In this document: positions 7,306-15,697 of the stretch, one piece after another
Layout: each line of letters opens with the position of its first letter
How positions within the stretch are numbered: the first letter of the stretch is position 1
From: Deltaproteobacteria bacterium
Lineage (GTDB): Bacteria; Desulfobacterota_B; Binatia; UBA9968
Assembly (NCBI GenBank): GCA_027297485.1
Contig: JAPUHZ010000162.1
Location: forward strand, 1-31,763
Length of the DNA stretch: 31,763 nt
Direction of reading: 5' to 3'
Program-made: the position numbers and the translations under genes
Notes under the pieces: model-generated
The model's database searches: none
What the model saw: only the letters and a program-made list of their open reading frames with translations
Told to the model about the DNA's origin: nothing

Positions 7306-9660
7306 TTATTGGCTCGATAAAGGAAGCCAAGGCAAAGAATTCACAGGTTCAGTAAAAAATTGGGCAAAGGGGGCAGGATGGAGCGGACAATAATCGCTCG
7401 GTTCTTCTCCCTCGAGGAAGGCCTCTCGAATGACCTGCGGACAGTTAGGGGTTGCGCGGTATCCGCTCAGAGGATCAATATCGATCATCCTTATACCCGG
7501 TGGTGGAATAAAACCGGTAACCGGAGTCCTGGCCGTCGCTCGCTTCATAAAATCGGTCCAGATCGGAAGCGCAGCCTGAGCCCCTGATAAGCCGAGCTTG
7601 CTCTGGTTATCAAATCCCACCCACACGACTGCCAAAAGGTCCGGGGTATATCCTACAAACCAGGAATCTTTGAGATCATTTGTCGAGCCGGTCTTTCCCG
7701 CCGCTGGTCGATCAAACCCCCGAAGCCTCGTCCCGCGCCCCGTACCCCGATCCAGGACACCTCTTAGTAGGTGATTCATCATGAAGGCTAACTGAGGCGT
7801 TATTACCCTTTCGACCCGAATATCTCTTCTTTCTAAAGCGCGCCCTCCTTGATCCATAACCTGCTTGACCGCCAACGGGCGGGTGCGCACCCCATTGTTA
7901 GCCAATGTTGAAAAGGCAACCGCAATCTCTAACGGGGTAACCTCCGCAGAACCTAAGGCCAAAGAGGGGAAGGCCGGAAGAGAGCTTTGGATCCCGAGGC
8001 GATAGGCCATGTCCCGGACATTCTTGATTCCCACATCTCTGGCGATACGGGCAGTAGCTGAGTTGAGAGATTTCTCCAAGGACCTACGAAAGGTAACGAT
8101 GCCGAAATATTCCTCGTTGTAATTGGCCGGCTGCCACTCTTGCCCCTCGTAGTCCCAGATAAATGGAGAGTCTTCGACTAAGGTCGCAGGAGTAAATTGC
8201 CTTCCCCCTTCCTCTGAGCCGTGGGCAAGGGCCGCAAGATAGACAAAAGGCTTAAAGATCGACCCAGGCTGGCGCTTGGCCTGAAAAACACGATTGAATT
8301 GAGACTTCTGGTAATCCCTTCCTCCCACCATGGCCTTGATTTCGCCGGTCTGAGGCTTGATCACCACGATGGCTCCCTCAAGATGATCCTCCTCACCTAG
8401 CTTGCGCAGATGAGCATAGTCTTTCTCTAATCGATTTAATCCCTCTGTCAGAGCCTTTTCCGCCATCCTTTGGAGCTGCAGATCCAGACTTGTAAAGACC
8501 CTGAGCCCCTCCGCTGTGAGCACCTCATTGGAATAGTTTTCCGCAAGGTCCCGCTTTAAAAAATCCACATAGAAGGGGGCATCATTAGCCACCTTCATAA
8601 GTTCCCGCCGCTGAACGACCTCCCCCCGCGCCTTCTCATACTGACTGCGCGTAATAAATTTGCTTTCTAACATCTTCCTCAGCACGACGTTTCTGCGCCT
8701 GGAAGCGAGAACAACACTCCGATATGGAGAATAGCGGTTGGGGGCCTTAATAAGGCCGGCAAGGAGCGCCATTTCTCCGATTGTCAACTGAGAAAGCTCC
8801 TTGGAAAAATAAAACTGTGAGGCCTCCCAGATCCCAAAGATCCCCTGCGCCCCTTTTTGCCCCAGGTAGATCTCGTTCAGGTAATTCTCGATAATTTCTT
8901 CCTTGGGATATTTCCGTTCCGCAACAAGGGCCATCAAGGCCTCCTTGGCCTTGCGTTGGTAGGTACGCTCGTCGCCAAGGAAAAAGTTTTTCATCAACTG
9001 CTGCGTCAAGGTACTTCCGCCTTGGACAATCCCACCCCTACGCAGATTCACCCAAGAAGCACGCAGGATAGCAACAGGGTCAATGCCCAGGTGGTGATAA
9101 AATCTCCCATCTTCAATGGCCAAGATCGCCTGAACCATTAAGGGAGGGACGTCCGATAGTCTCACCAGCCTCCTCTCCTTCCAAATACGATCATAAAGGC
9201 CCGTCACCAATTCGGGCTCCAATTCAAGCGAAAACAACTCCTTTCCGCTATCCGTATTTTCCATTTTTGTGATTGTGGCGTTCTCCAAGGTGATGCGGAC
9301 AGGAAATCCCTTAAATGGCTCTAGCGGGTAGGCGAAATCATGGAGATAAATCTCCAGGAGGTCCGCTCTCTTCAGGTAGCGGTACTCTCCCTTCGCCCTC
9401 GGCGCTTTCCGGCTTTTCCTGTAATCCAAACGACGGAGTTTCTCCCGGAGATCTTCCATCCGGACGTTCATACCGACATAGAGTAAATAGGCGTCGGAAT
9501 AGATCTTAGAGGGGAATCGCCACTTTCGCCCTTCAAACTTGGCCGTGACAATCCCATCCAGATGTCTCACGTACCAGGCACCGAGAATGATCCCACTGAC
9601 AACAAAAAAAATGATGAAGAATAAAGCGGTCTTGTGAGTTTGAGATCGGGACCTCTTCAA
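7306..9660 (-). CDS. mrcB-like: Bifunctional peptidoglycan transglycosylase/transpeptidase, PBP1B type
   Basis: 784 residues from the TTG at 9660. That start is chosen because GGGAG (complement of 9669-9673) lies 8 bases upstream; a longer frame reaching 9717 would begin inside the terminator of degP. The product has a basic N-terminus and one membrane anchor (about 12-31), then a PBP1B-like UB2H segment (FPSKIYSDAYLLYVGMNV region), the GT51 glycosyltransferase (catalytic Glu183 in IEDGRFYHH, GGSTLTQQLMKN), and the transpeptidase with SIFK (Ser467), SLN (531) and KTG (656). It polymerises and cross-links peptidoglycan in the periplasm. Downstream are the TPR lipoprotein and tsaD. The family call is firm; PBP1B rather than PBP1A rests on the N-terminal segment. 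Confidence 0.95.
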   Translation of the reverse strand: MKRSRSQTHKTALFFIIFFVVSGIILGAWYVRHLDGIVTAKFEGRKWRFPSKIYSDAYLLYVGMNVRMEDLREKLRRLDYRKSRKAPRAKGEYRYLKRADLLEIYLHDFAYPLEPFKGFPVRITLENATITKMENTDSGKELFSLELEPELVTGLYDRIWKERRLVRLSDVPPLMVQAILAIEDGRFYHHLGIDPVAILRASWVNLRRGGIVQGGSTLTQQLMKNFFLGDERTYQRKAKEALMALVAERKYPKEEIIENYLNEIYLGQKGAQGIFGIWEASQFYFSKELSQLTIGEMALLAGLIKAPNRYSPYRSVVLASRRRNVVLRKMLESKFITRSQYEKARGEVVQRRELMKVANDAPFYVDFLKRDLAENYSNEVLTAEGLRVFTSLDLQLQRMAEKALTEGLNRLEKDYAHLRKLGEEDHLEGAIVVIKPQTGEIKAMVGGRDYQKSQFNRVFQAKRQPGSIFKPFVYLAALAHGSEEGGRQFTPATLVEDSPFIWDYEGQEWQPANYNEEYFGIVTFRRSLEKSLNSATARIARDVGIKNVRDMAYRLGIQSSLPAFPSLALGSAEVTPLEIAVAFSTLANNGVRTRPLAVKQVMDQGGRALERRDIRVERVITPQLAFMMNHLLRGVLDRGTGRGTRLRGFDRPAAGKTGSTNDLKDSWFVGYTPDLLAVVWVGFDNQSKLGLSGAQAALPIWTDFMKRATARTPVTGFIPPPGIRMIDIDPLSGYRATPNCPQVIREAFLEGEEPSDYCPLHPAPFAQFFTEPVNSLPWLPLSSQ

Positions 9661-9712
9661 GACAAAAACTCCCGGGCCAGAGCTAGCACCGGCCACTCTC
9701 TCTGTCAAAAAC

Positions 9713-9750
9713 AACAAAAAGAGGGCCGGATAGAATCCACCCGGCCCTCT
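9713..9750 (-). terminator. Intrinsic terminator after degP
   Basis: AGAGGGCCGG (9720-9729) and CCGGCCCTCT (9741-9750) form a perfect 10-bp GC-rich stem with an 11-base loop. Read on the minus strand it is followed by a T-rich tract (complement of 9713-9720). It lies 30 bp past the degP stop and separates that operon from the PBP1B operon. Confidence 0.92.
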
Positions 9751-9781
9751 GTGGTCAAACTAGAAACACCCTCTGAAAAAC

Positions 9782-11278
9782 CTATCGGGGAACCTTCAGG
9801 GCAAGAAAGAGCGTACTCTCTCCACGGCGTACCAGGAACAGGATCCCCTTACCTTTTTTGGTCTTACCAATGGCCTTTCGATAGTCGGCAAGGTTACGAA
9901 CCGATTTGCGATCAATCTCCAAAATGACGTCTCCACGCCGCAGCCCCGCCTCACCTCCCGGACTTCCCGGTTCAACCGTGGTAACCACCACCCCTTCCGG
10001 CCGATCCAAACCTAAGCTCTCTGCGATCTGAGGGGTCACCTTCTGTACCGAAAAGCCCAGGTCTCCTTTCTCCTGGATGGATGCAACTATCTCTTCCTCC
10101 TTCAACTCTCCTACCTTCACGGATAAGATCATCTCTTTTTTATCCCGCAGGACCTTCAATCGCACTTTCTTGCCTACAGGTGTACGGGCAACCACAATGG
10201 GGAGATCATTGGATTCTTTGATCTCCTTTCCATCAAACTCAATGATGATATCCCCCCGTTTAACCCCCGATCGTTCCGCCGGTCCACCCTTTGAGACATT
10301 AGCAACCAGCGCACCTCGGGCCCTATCTAACTCGAAAGACTCCGCAATCTCCGGAGTTACCCTCTGGATCAGCACCCCTAGATAACCTCGAGTAACCTTC
10401 CCCTTTCCCTTGAGCTGGGGCAGCAGCTCCTTAACCAAGTTGATTGGGATCGCAAAGCCGATCCCGATATTGACCCCTGTCTTGCTGAAAATCGCCGTGT
10501 TGATCCCCACGACTTCGCCGCGAAGATTGACCAGAGGCCCCCCGGAGTTCCCCGGATTAATCGAGGCGTCTGTCTGGATAAAATTATCATAGGGGCCTGC
10601 CCCAATAATCCTGCCCTTCGCGCTCACAATCCCTGAGGTGACAGTGTGATCTAGTCCGAATGGGTTTCCGATCGCCATGACCCATTCCCCTACCTCGAGC
10701 CGATCCGAGTCGCCTAAAGTAACCACGGGAAGACTATTCTTGGTGGTGATTTTAATGACTGCAATATCGGTCTTTGGATCTCTACCGATGATCTTAGCTT
10801 CAAATTCCCTGCCGTCTGCGAGTCTGACAACGATCTTATCCGCATTTTCGACGACATGGTTGTTGGTAAGTATGGAGCCATCCTCGTCGATGATAAAACC
10901 GGATCCGAGACTCTTCTGGTAAAAGGGTCCCCGAGGAATCTGTCCGCCAAAAAATTTCTTCCAGAATTCACTAAACGGGTCCTCCTCCCCGAAAGGACTT
11001 CTGAACTCTCGAACCCCCTCATTGACTTGGGTCGTAGAAACATTGACGACCACAGGCCTTAGTTTCTTTGCCAAAGCGATAAAGTCGGGCAATCCCTGAG
11101 ACTTCACAACCGTCCGGACCTCAGGACTCCTGGTTTCCCCCCACAAATTAATAGCCCCACCGCCGGAGAACCAATCCAAGTTTCCACTCACCCCTAGACC
11201 CACAAGCAAGGAGATCAACGCGACCATGATCAGCCCCTTGACTCCCATCTTTTTACCCCACATCCCTTTCTCTTCCAT
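9782..11278 (-). CDS. degP/degQ-like: Periplasmic serine protease/chaperone, DegP/DegQ (HtrA) type
   Basis: 498 residues. A hydrophobic segment at 12-30 is a signal peptide or uncleaved anchor. The trypsin-like domain carries the triad His141 (TNNHVVENAD), Asp171 (DPKTDIAVI) and Ser245 (NPGNSGGPL). Two PDZ domains follow at about 290-385 and 400-495. This HtrA layout degrades or holds misfolded envelope proteins. AGGAG lies 6 bases before the ATG. It is the last gene of a GT9 > DUF1844 > degP run: only 9 bp separate it from the DUF1844 stop, and a strong terminator follows. DegP and DegQ cannot be told apart from sequence alone. Confidence 0.95.
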   Translation of the reverse strand: MEEKGMWGKKMGVKGLIMVALISLLVGLGVSGNLDWFSGGGAINLWGETRSPEVRTVVKSQGLPDFIALAKKLRPVVVNVSTTQVNEGVREFRSPFGEEDPFSEFWKKFFGGQIPRGPFYQKSLGSGFIIDEDGSILTNNHVVENADKIVVRLADGREFEAKIIGRDPKTDIAVIKITTKNSLPVVTLGDSDRLEVGEWVMAIGNPFGLDHTVTSGIVSAKGRIIGAGPYDNFIQTDASINPGNSGGPLVNLRGEVVGINTAIFSKTGVNIGIGFAIPINLVKELLPQLKGKGKVTRGYLGVLIQRVTPEIAESFELDRARGALVANVSKGGPAERSGVKRGDIIIEFDGKEIKESNDLPIVVARTPVGKKVRLKVLRDKKEMILSVKVGELKEEEIVASIQEKGDLGFSVQKVTPQIAESLGLDRPEGVVVTTVEPGSPGGEAGLRRGDVILEIDRKSVRNLADYRKAIGKTKKGKGILFLVRRGESTLFLALKVPR

Positions 11279-11287
11279 TGAATTCTC

Positions 11288-11725
11288 CTATTTCTTTTTC
11301 ACTGCCTCGACGTATCTCATACGCAAATCAAACAGAATGTCCTCCACGAGTTTCTCCTCTCCCTGATCCAAATTTCCTCTAGTCTTTTCACGCAGCACAC
11401 AGATAATATCGATCATCTGTTTAGCCACGGAGAGGTCACTCTCGACCTTCCCGCTTAAGGGATTTGGAATCTCCCCCAAATGCATCAGGGCCTGTGTGCT
11501 GAGACTGATGATAAACGTGGAGAAGTTGATCTCCGGCAAGGTCTCATCGCCGACGCTTTTCTTTTCACTGGACTCTTCTCTCGCCGGTTCTCCGCCAGGA
11601 CCTCCCGACGGATCCACTTTCTCTGTCTCTTCTCGAGGCTCTCCCGTCTCAGGTGAAAATCGGCGCCGATCTTCTACCTTAAAGCCCTTTCCTTCTTCCT
11701 TTTTTTCCTCTTCAGGCAAAACCAT
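11288..11725 (-). CDS. DUF1844 family protein
   Basis: 145 residues from the ATG at 11725, which has GGGAG ten bases upstream; a TTG at 11785 overlapping the glycosyltransferase stop would add 20 residues without a ribosome site. Residues 1-65 are very charged (Glu, Lys, Arg) and probably disordered. The conserved C-terminal part, NFSTFIISLSTQALMHLGEI then PNPLSG, DLSVAKQMIDII and ILFDLRMRYVE, is the DUF1844 signature, an all-helical domain of unknown function found next to housekeeping genes in several phyla. It lies between a GT9 gene and degP and is probably co-transcribed with both. No membrane segment or enzyme motif is seen. Confidence 0.85.
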   Translation of the reverse strand: MVLPEEEKKEEGKGFKVEDRRRFSPETGEPREETEKVDPSGGPGGEPAREESSEKKSVGDETLPEINFSTFIISLSTQALMHLGEIPNPLSGKVESDLSVAKQMIDIICVLREKTRGNLDQGEEKLVEDILFDLRMRYVEAVKKK

Positions 11726-11781
11726 CGCGTCCAAACTCCCACCATTTTCGACAATAACTCTAATCTCTGCATCCCCCCTTG

Positions 11782-12813
11782 TCAAGGAGACTGCCGCCCC
11801 GCTTCATCAAGGCCCGGAGACCTCTCTAAAACCTTCTCCAACATTCTAATAACATCACCTGGCCTGAAGGCAGTTAAACACTTGCGGTGTGGGCAAGCCT
11901 TCATGATCGAATCCATGCAGGGAGAGCACTCTGCGTTTTGGCTGATTACGGTAACTCTCCCACCGCGAGGCGCCCACTGTGTTACGTCGGTTGGGCCGAA
12001 GAGCGCAACGGTCTCGACACCGAGCGCCGCTGCCAGATGGGTAACGCCGCTATCATTGCCCAGATAGAGATCACATCGGAATAGCAAAGCGGCGACCTGT
12101 GCCAAGTCCAGGCCATGGACTACTAGCGCAGAAGCCCAAAGACCCCCTATCTCTCCCCTCTCCTCTTCTACCGGCCCCGAGACGATTAAAACCTTGCCCC
12201 CAAATCTTTTCTCCCACCACTCAGCTACCACTCTATAAAACTGAATCGGCCAATTCTTTTCCTTCGCCCCGCTACCCGGGGCCAAGACCAGAACCCTTTT
12301 TTTCTCAAGCCCACTTTGTCGCCAAAACCGACGACTCCAGACGAGAGCATCAGATCTTAACGGAATGCCTGGAAAGATCTCTCTCGGACTCCTCTCCCCC
12401 AAGCAGGAGAGATAGTAATCCACCATGTGCACCCGCGACCGGGACGGACGGAAAGGAAAGATTCGCAGTTTGCCATTAGATAGGGCCTGGAGATGTTTAA
12501 CAAAATCCGGCTGACTGCTCCCCATCCACGAAACAATAAATGCATAGGAGCCAAAGAAAACTCTGAGCCTCTGATCGCGTTCGGCACCTGCAACAAAGAG
12601 ACGGGTGATTTCATAACACTCCAGGGAGCGAGTCTTGACAGTCGCAGGAAGCAGATCCGCATATTGCGCTTGGGCCAAAAGATCTATCTCTCCATCCCTT
12701 GCTAGTTTTTCCAGCGCGGGGAGAAAACAGATAAAATCCCCCAGTGCCCCGGGAAAGATGACCAGTGCCTTTTTCGCATTCGCCTGCAATTCTGAAAGCT
12801 GAACGTGTTTCAA
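11782..12813 (-). CDS. Glycosyltransferase family 9 (ADP-heptose:LPS heptosyltransferase-like)
   Basis: 343 residues. Start is a TTG at 12813 with AGGAAAG upstream. GT9 hallmarks: an N-terminal [17 protein letters not shown] (glycine loop of the first Rossmann fold), [13 protein letters not shown] near residue 177, and the nucleotide-sugar pocket [14 protein letters not shown] with VALFGPTD near 255-275. A cysteine-rich end (CSPCMD, CPHRKC) is common in heptosyltransferase relatives. These enzymes add heptose to the LPS inner core at the cytoplasmic face of the inner membrane, which argues for a diderm host. The exact acceptor is not determinable. It is the first gene of the GT9 > DUF1844 > degP run; its start overlaps the -35 region of the divergent cysK promoter. 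Confidence 0.88.
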   Translation of the reverse strand: MKHVQLSELQANAKKALVIFPGALGDFICFLPALEKLARDGEIDLLAQAQYADLLPATVKTRSLECYEITRLFVAGAERDQRLRVFFGSYAFIVSWMGSSQPDFVKHLQALSNGKLRIFPFRPSRSRVHMVDYYLSCLGERSPREIFPGIPLRSDALVWSRRFWRQSGLEKKRVLVLAPGSGAKEKNWPIQFYRVVAEWWEKRFGGKVLIVSGPVEEERGEIGGLWASALVVHGLDLAQVAALLFRCDLYLGNDSGVTHLAAALGVETVALFGPTDVTQWAPRGGRVTVISQNAECSPCMDSIMKACPHRKCLTAFRPGDVIRMLEKVLERSPGLDEAGRQSP

Positions 12814-12842
12814 TTGACTTTCCTGACACGAAAATATAGCAT
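12814..12842 (+). promoter_or_regulatory. Sigma-70-type promoter of cysK
   Basis: TTGACT (12814-12819), 17-base spacer, TAGCAT (12837-12842; TATAGC at 12835 is an alternative). The predicted start is about 50 bases before the cysK GTG. The -35 box abuts the divergent GT9 start codon. Confidence 0.5.
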
Positions 12843-12897
12843 ATGCTCAACTTCAATCCGAACCTTCACTCCTGATTTCGAAAGAAGAGCACGAACC

Positions 12898-13827
12898 GTG
12901 GCAAGCTTAAACGGCGCCCGATCTATCCTGGACCTCATCGGTTCCACACCGGTCGTGAGGTTGAGAAACCTCCCGGGAAAAAACGATGCCGAGGTGTGGG
13001 GAAAAATGGAGTGTTTCAATCCCGGGGGCTCAGTAAAAGACCGCATCTGTCTCAGCATGATCGAGGCGGCGGAGCGCGATCAGAAGCTAAAACCCGGGGC
13101 CACGATTATAGAACCAACCAGCGGAAACACCGGGATCGGACTCGCGCTCGTAGCCGCAGTGAAAGGATACCGGTTGATTCTTACCATGCCGGACACCATG
13201 AGCGAAGAACGGCGCAGCCTCCTCGCTGCCTATGGGGCAAAACTCATCTTGACCCCCGATACCAAGGGAATGGGCGGCGCTATACGCAAGGCCGAGGAGA
13301 TTCTCTTAGAGCAGCGGGATTACTTCATGCCCCAGCAGTTCAACAATCCGGCAAACCCGGAAATCCATCGCCGCACAACGGCTGTGGAGCTGCTGAAGCA
13401 GTTCAAACGGATTGATGCCTTGGTGTCGAGCGTGGGGACCGGAGGAACCATCACGGGAGTCGGAGAGGTCCTGAAAGACAAGATGAAAGGCGTCAGGGTC
13501 TATGCAGTGGAGCCAGCGGCCTCCCCGGTCCTCTCAGGGGGAGAACCCGGATACCACAAGATCCAGGGCATTGGGGCAGGCTTTGTCCCGGAGATTCTCA
13601 ATACGCAGATTTACGACGAGGTGATCACGGTCACCGATGATGATGCGGCCCTTTATACCCGGAAATTAGCCTTAGAGGAAGGTCTCTTCTTGGGAATCTC
13701 CTCCGGGGCCGCCTGCTGCGCTGCCCTCAAGGTCGCCAGAAATTTAGGCAGGGGACATGTGGTGGTCACTATACTTGCGGACACAGGCGAGCGGTATCTA
13801 AGCACAGAGATCTTTGGAAACCGATAA
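12898..13827 (+). CDS. cysK: Cysteine synthase (O-acetylserine sulfhydrylase)
   Basis: 309 residues from the GTG at 12898, which gives the usual family opening [16 protein letters not shown]; upstream in-frame codons would add about 31 unusual residues and overlap the promoter. It is a PLP enzyme making cysteine from O-acetylserine and sulfide. Seen: PLP lysine in GGSVKDR (about residue 43), substrate loop [11 protein letters not shown] (about 72-82), phosphate-binding VGTGGTITG (about 178), and SSGAA near 267. It overlaps larE by one base (TAATG), so the two are translationally coupled. Length and motifs are standard. Cystathionine beta-synthase is unlikely because no heme or CBS extension is present. 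Confidence 0.95.
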   Translation: MASLNGARSILDLIGSTPVVRLRNLPGKNDAEVWGKMECFNPGGSVKDRICLSMIEAAERDQKLKPGATIIEPTSGNTGIGLALVAAVKGYRLILTMPDTMSEERRSLLAAYGAKLILTPDTKGMGGAIRKAEEILLEQRDYFMPQQFNNPANPEIHRRTTAVELLKQFKRIDALVSSVGTGGTITGVGEVLKDKMKGVRVYAVEPAASPVLSGGEPGYHKIQGIGAGFVPEILNTQIYDEVITVTDDDAALYTRKLALEEGLFLGISSGAACCAALKVARNLGRGHVVVTILADTGERYLSTEIFGNR

Positions 13828-14636
13828 TGGATGCAAAGCTCGAAGAATTAAAAGAGATATTGAGAGGAACAAAGGGGGTCTTGGTCACTTTTTCCGGAGG
13901 GGTTGATTCCACTTTCCTCCTTAAAGTCGCTCATATGGTATTGGGCAACCGCGCCGTTGCCATGACCGCCTCATCTCCCACCGCCCCGCCTGGAGAGCTG
14001 GAAGCCGCAGAGGAGTTAGCCAGGACCATAGGGTGTCGGCACATCACCATCGCATCTCATGAGTTGGACAATCCATCGTTCACCCAGAACCCTGTGAACC
14101 GATGCTACTTTTGTAAGGATGAGCTATATCAGATCAGCCGCTTGCAGGCTGATCGGCTAGGGCTAGCTACGGTTGTTGACGGAACCAACCTAGATGATTT
14201 GAAGGACCACCGTCCCGGGCTCAAATCGGCTAAGGAATGGCGCATCCGGCATCCCCTGGTAGAGGCGCGGATGACTAAAGAGGAGATCCGGCATTTTAGT
14301 CGTGAGCTGCACCTCCCCACGTGGAACAAGCCTGCTATCGCTTGCCTCTCTTCCCGTTTTCCTTACGGCACCGAAATCAACGTGGAAAGACTAGAAAAAA
14401 TAGCCGCGTGCGAGCGGTTCCTACAGAAACTCCAGTTTAGGGAATTCCGCGTTCGGTATCACGGAGAGTTGGTCCGCATCGAGGTGGCGCCACAGGAGAT
14501 CAATCGACTCTTTGACATAGCCACCAGAGAAGCCATCGTCCAGAGATTTAGGGAGATCGGTTTCAGCTTTGTGAGCCTGGACCTTCAGGGCTATCGAACA
14601 GGAAGCATGAACGAGCCCCTGGGCAACAGAGCTTAA
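13827..14636 (+). CDS. larE: ATP-dependent sacrificial sulfur transferase LarE
   Basis: 269 residues. The N-terminus has the PP-loop ATP pyrophosphatase motif SGGVDST (23-29). Downstream are RCYFCKDEL (92-100), DGTNLDDLKDHRPG (118-131) and the signature KPAIACLSSRFPYG (168-181), where Cys173 aligns with the sacrificial cysteine of the Lactobacillus enzyme. LarE adenylates and thiolates the pyridinium dinucleotide precursor of the nickel-pincer (NPN) cofactor of lactate racemase and related enzymes. Here it is coupled to cysK and not to larA, larB or larC, none of which is in the window. It may therefore serve another NPN-dependent enzyme or another sulfur transfer. The CX2C at 93-96 could bind metal or a cluster; that is inference. 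Its stop shares TTAA with the convergent ispD stop. Confidence 0.9.
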   Translation: MDAKLEELKEILRGTKGVLVTFSGGVDSTFLLKVAHMVLGNRAVAMTASSPTAPPGELEAAEELARTIGCRHITIASHELDNPSFTQNPVNRCYFCKDELYQISRLQADRLGLATVVDGTNLDDLKDHRPGLKSAKEWRIRHPLVEARMTKEEIRHFSRELHLPTWNKPAIACLSSRFPYGTEINVERLEKIAACERFLQKLQFREFRVRYHGELVRIEVAPQEINRLFDIATREAIVQRFREIGFSFVSLDLQGYRTGSMNEPLGNRA

Positions 14637-15334
14637 GAAGGAACCCGCCCTTCACGGAGCAGCACTTCGGCAAAGAGGAAATCCTCGGGCACTGTTATCT
14701 TTATATTCGTCGTGTGCCCTTCCAAAAGGGTAACGCCCTTTCCAAAACGCTCCACAAGCGTCGCATCGTCGGTCGCCTCTGTCCCCTCTCGGGCCGCCCG
14801 ATGATACGCCTCACGGATGATTTCGACCCGGAAGACCTGAGGTGTCTGAACCTCCCATAGAGAGTCTCTTGGAGGAGTTTCTCGAACGCGCCGATCCGCA
14901 GATATAACCTTAATCGTGTCCCGTACGGGAACACCCACCACCACCGCACCTTCTTTGAATGCCAGCTCCACGCAGCGGTCGATGAGACGCGAAGAAATAA
15001 AGGGACGGACCCCGTCGTGGATAACAACCACTTCACAATCCGCGTCCAGCCGCGCCAATCCCCGGCTAACGGAATCTTGCCGCCTAAGACCCCCGGACTG
15101 CAAGATGCATTCAACGCGGTTGAGATAAGAGTCTGACCGAATCAGTTCCTGACACCTCGATAACTCCTTCCCTGCTGTGACCAGAATCACCTTTCGCACT
15201 CTTTGGGATTCGGCAAACCGACTTAGAGTATGGAGGATCAGAGGGCGCCCCCTGATGGGTAGGAATGGCTTGGGAATATCCTTCCCTATTCTTTTCCCCT
15301 CACCTGCCGCAACGATCAAGGCATTCACGCGCAT
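14633..15334 (-). CDS. ispD: 2-C-methyl-D-erythritol 4-phosphate cytidylyltransferase
   Basis: 233 residues. IspD joins CTP and MEP in the non-mevalonate isoprenoid pathway in the cytoplasm. The CTP-binding N-terminus VAAGEGKRIGKDIPKPFL (8-25), GGLRRQDSVSRGL near 81-93, HDGVRPFI near 106-113 and the C-terminal TEATDDATLVERFG are all diagnostic. No ispF follows; larE converges directly and the two stop codons share four bases. A strong intrinsic terminator lies only 18 bp upstream of the ATG, between a possible extended -10 promoter and the gene, so expression may depend on read-through. CarD upstream is a common neighbour of ispD. Confidence 0.96.
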   Translation of the reverse strand: MRVNALIVAAGEGKRIGKDIPKPFLPIRGRPLILHTLSRFAESQRVRKVILVTAGKELSRCQELIRSDSYLNRVECILQSGGLRRQDSVSRGLARLDADCEVVVIHDGVRPFISSRLIDRCVELAFKEGAVVVGVPVRDTIKVISADRRVRETPPRDSLWEVQTPQVFRVEIIREAYHRAAREGTEATDDATLVERFGKGVTLLEGHTTNIKITVPEDFLFAEVLLREGRVPS

Positions 15335-15351
15335 AGAAATTCCCTAGCCTT

Positions 15352-15389
15352 AAAAAACAAGGGCCGAGAGACTTCTTCCCTCGGCCCTT
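15352..15389 (-). terminator. Intrinsic terminator just upstream of ispD
   Basis: AAGGGCCGAG (15359-15368) and CTCGGCCCTT (15380-15389) form a perfect 10-bp stem; on the minus strand the run GTTTTTT (complement of 15352-15358) follows. It would end carD transcription, or act as an attenuator in the ispD leader. The T tract is 18 bp from the ispD start. Confidence 0.9.
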
Positions 15390-15423
15390 AGGATCTGATG
15401 AAATGTCAAGATTTGGTTTTAGC

Positions 15424-15432
15424 AGTATAGCA
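15424..15432 (-). promoter_or_regulatory. Possible extended -10 promoter upstream of the ispD terminator
   Basis: On the minus strand the bases are TGCTATACT, an extended -10 element; no good -35 is present 17-18 bases upstream. A start near 15417 would give a leader of about 83 bases containing the terminator hairpin before ispD. Confidence 0.35.
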
Positions 15433-15479
15433 CACAAATTCCTTGCTCGATTAAACGGCAATAAAAGTTGGAACGGTAC

Positions 15480-15697
15480 TAATACAAACGCAGAAGTAAG
15501 TTTACATTTCCTCGGTGGAAGGAGTCTTCAGGCCGAGGGAAATGGGCCAGTGCCTTGAGGGCCGCCACCCCTACCCCCTCACGTGATTATTCCTACCGTT
15601 TGGGCCTGCACCAAGCCTCACATTCGGTTCCCTCGTCCTTCAGTCCCCTTCCCCTCGGAATAGCCTCAATGTAACAAATTTAAATACGTTTGTATTA
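15480..15697 (-). mobile_element. MITE-like element, copy 2 (218 bp)
   Basis: It has the same termini as the copy at 3564-3746 (TAATACAAACG at 15480-15490 and CGTTTGTATTA at 15687-15697), in the opposite orientation. Aligned with copy 1 it is nearly identical along both arms, but carries 37 bases (about 15549-15585) where copy 1 has 2. The right end supplies the stop codon of carD: the last three bases of the element, read on the minus strand, are TAA directly after the final histidine codon. It separates carD from the terminator at 15352-15389. No coding capacity. Confidence 0.85.

Noticed and set aside
6835..7320. 161-residue plus-strand open frame opposite the TPR lipoprotein gene
   Set aside because: It is antisense to a convincing gene with lipobox and TPRs; low-complexity product with no family match.
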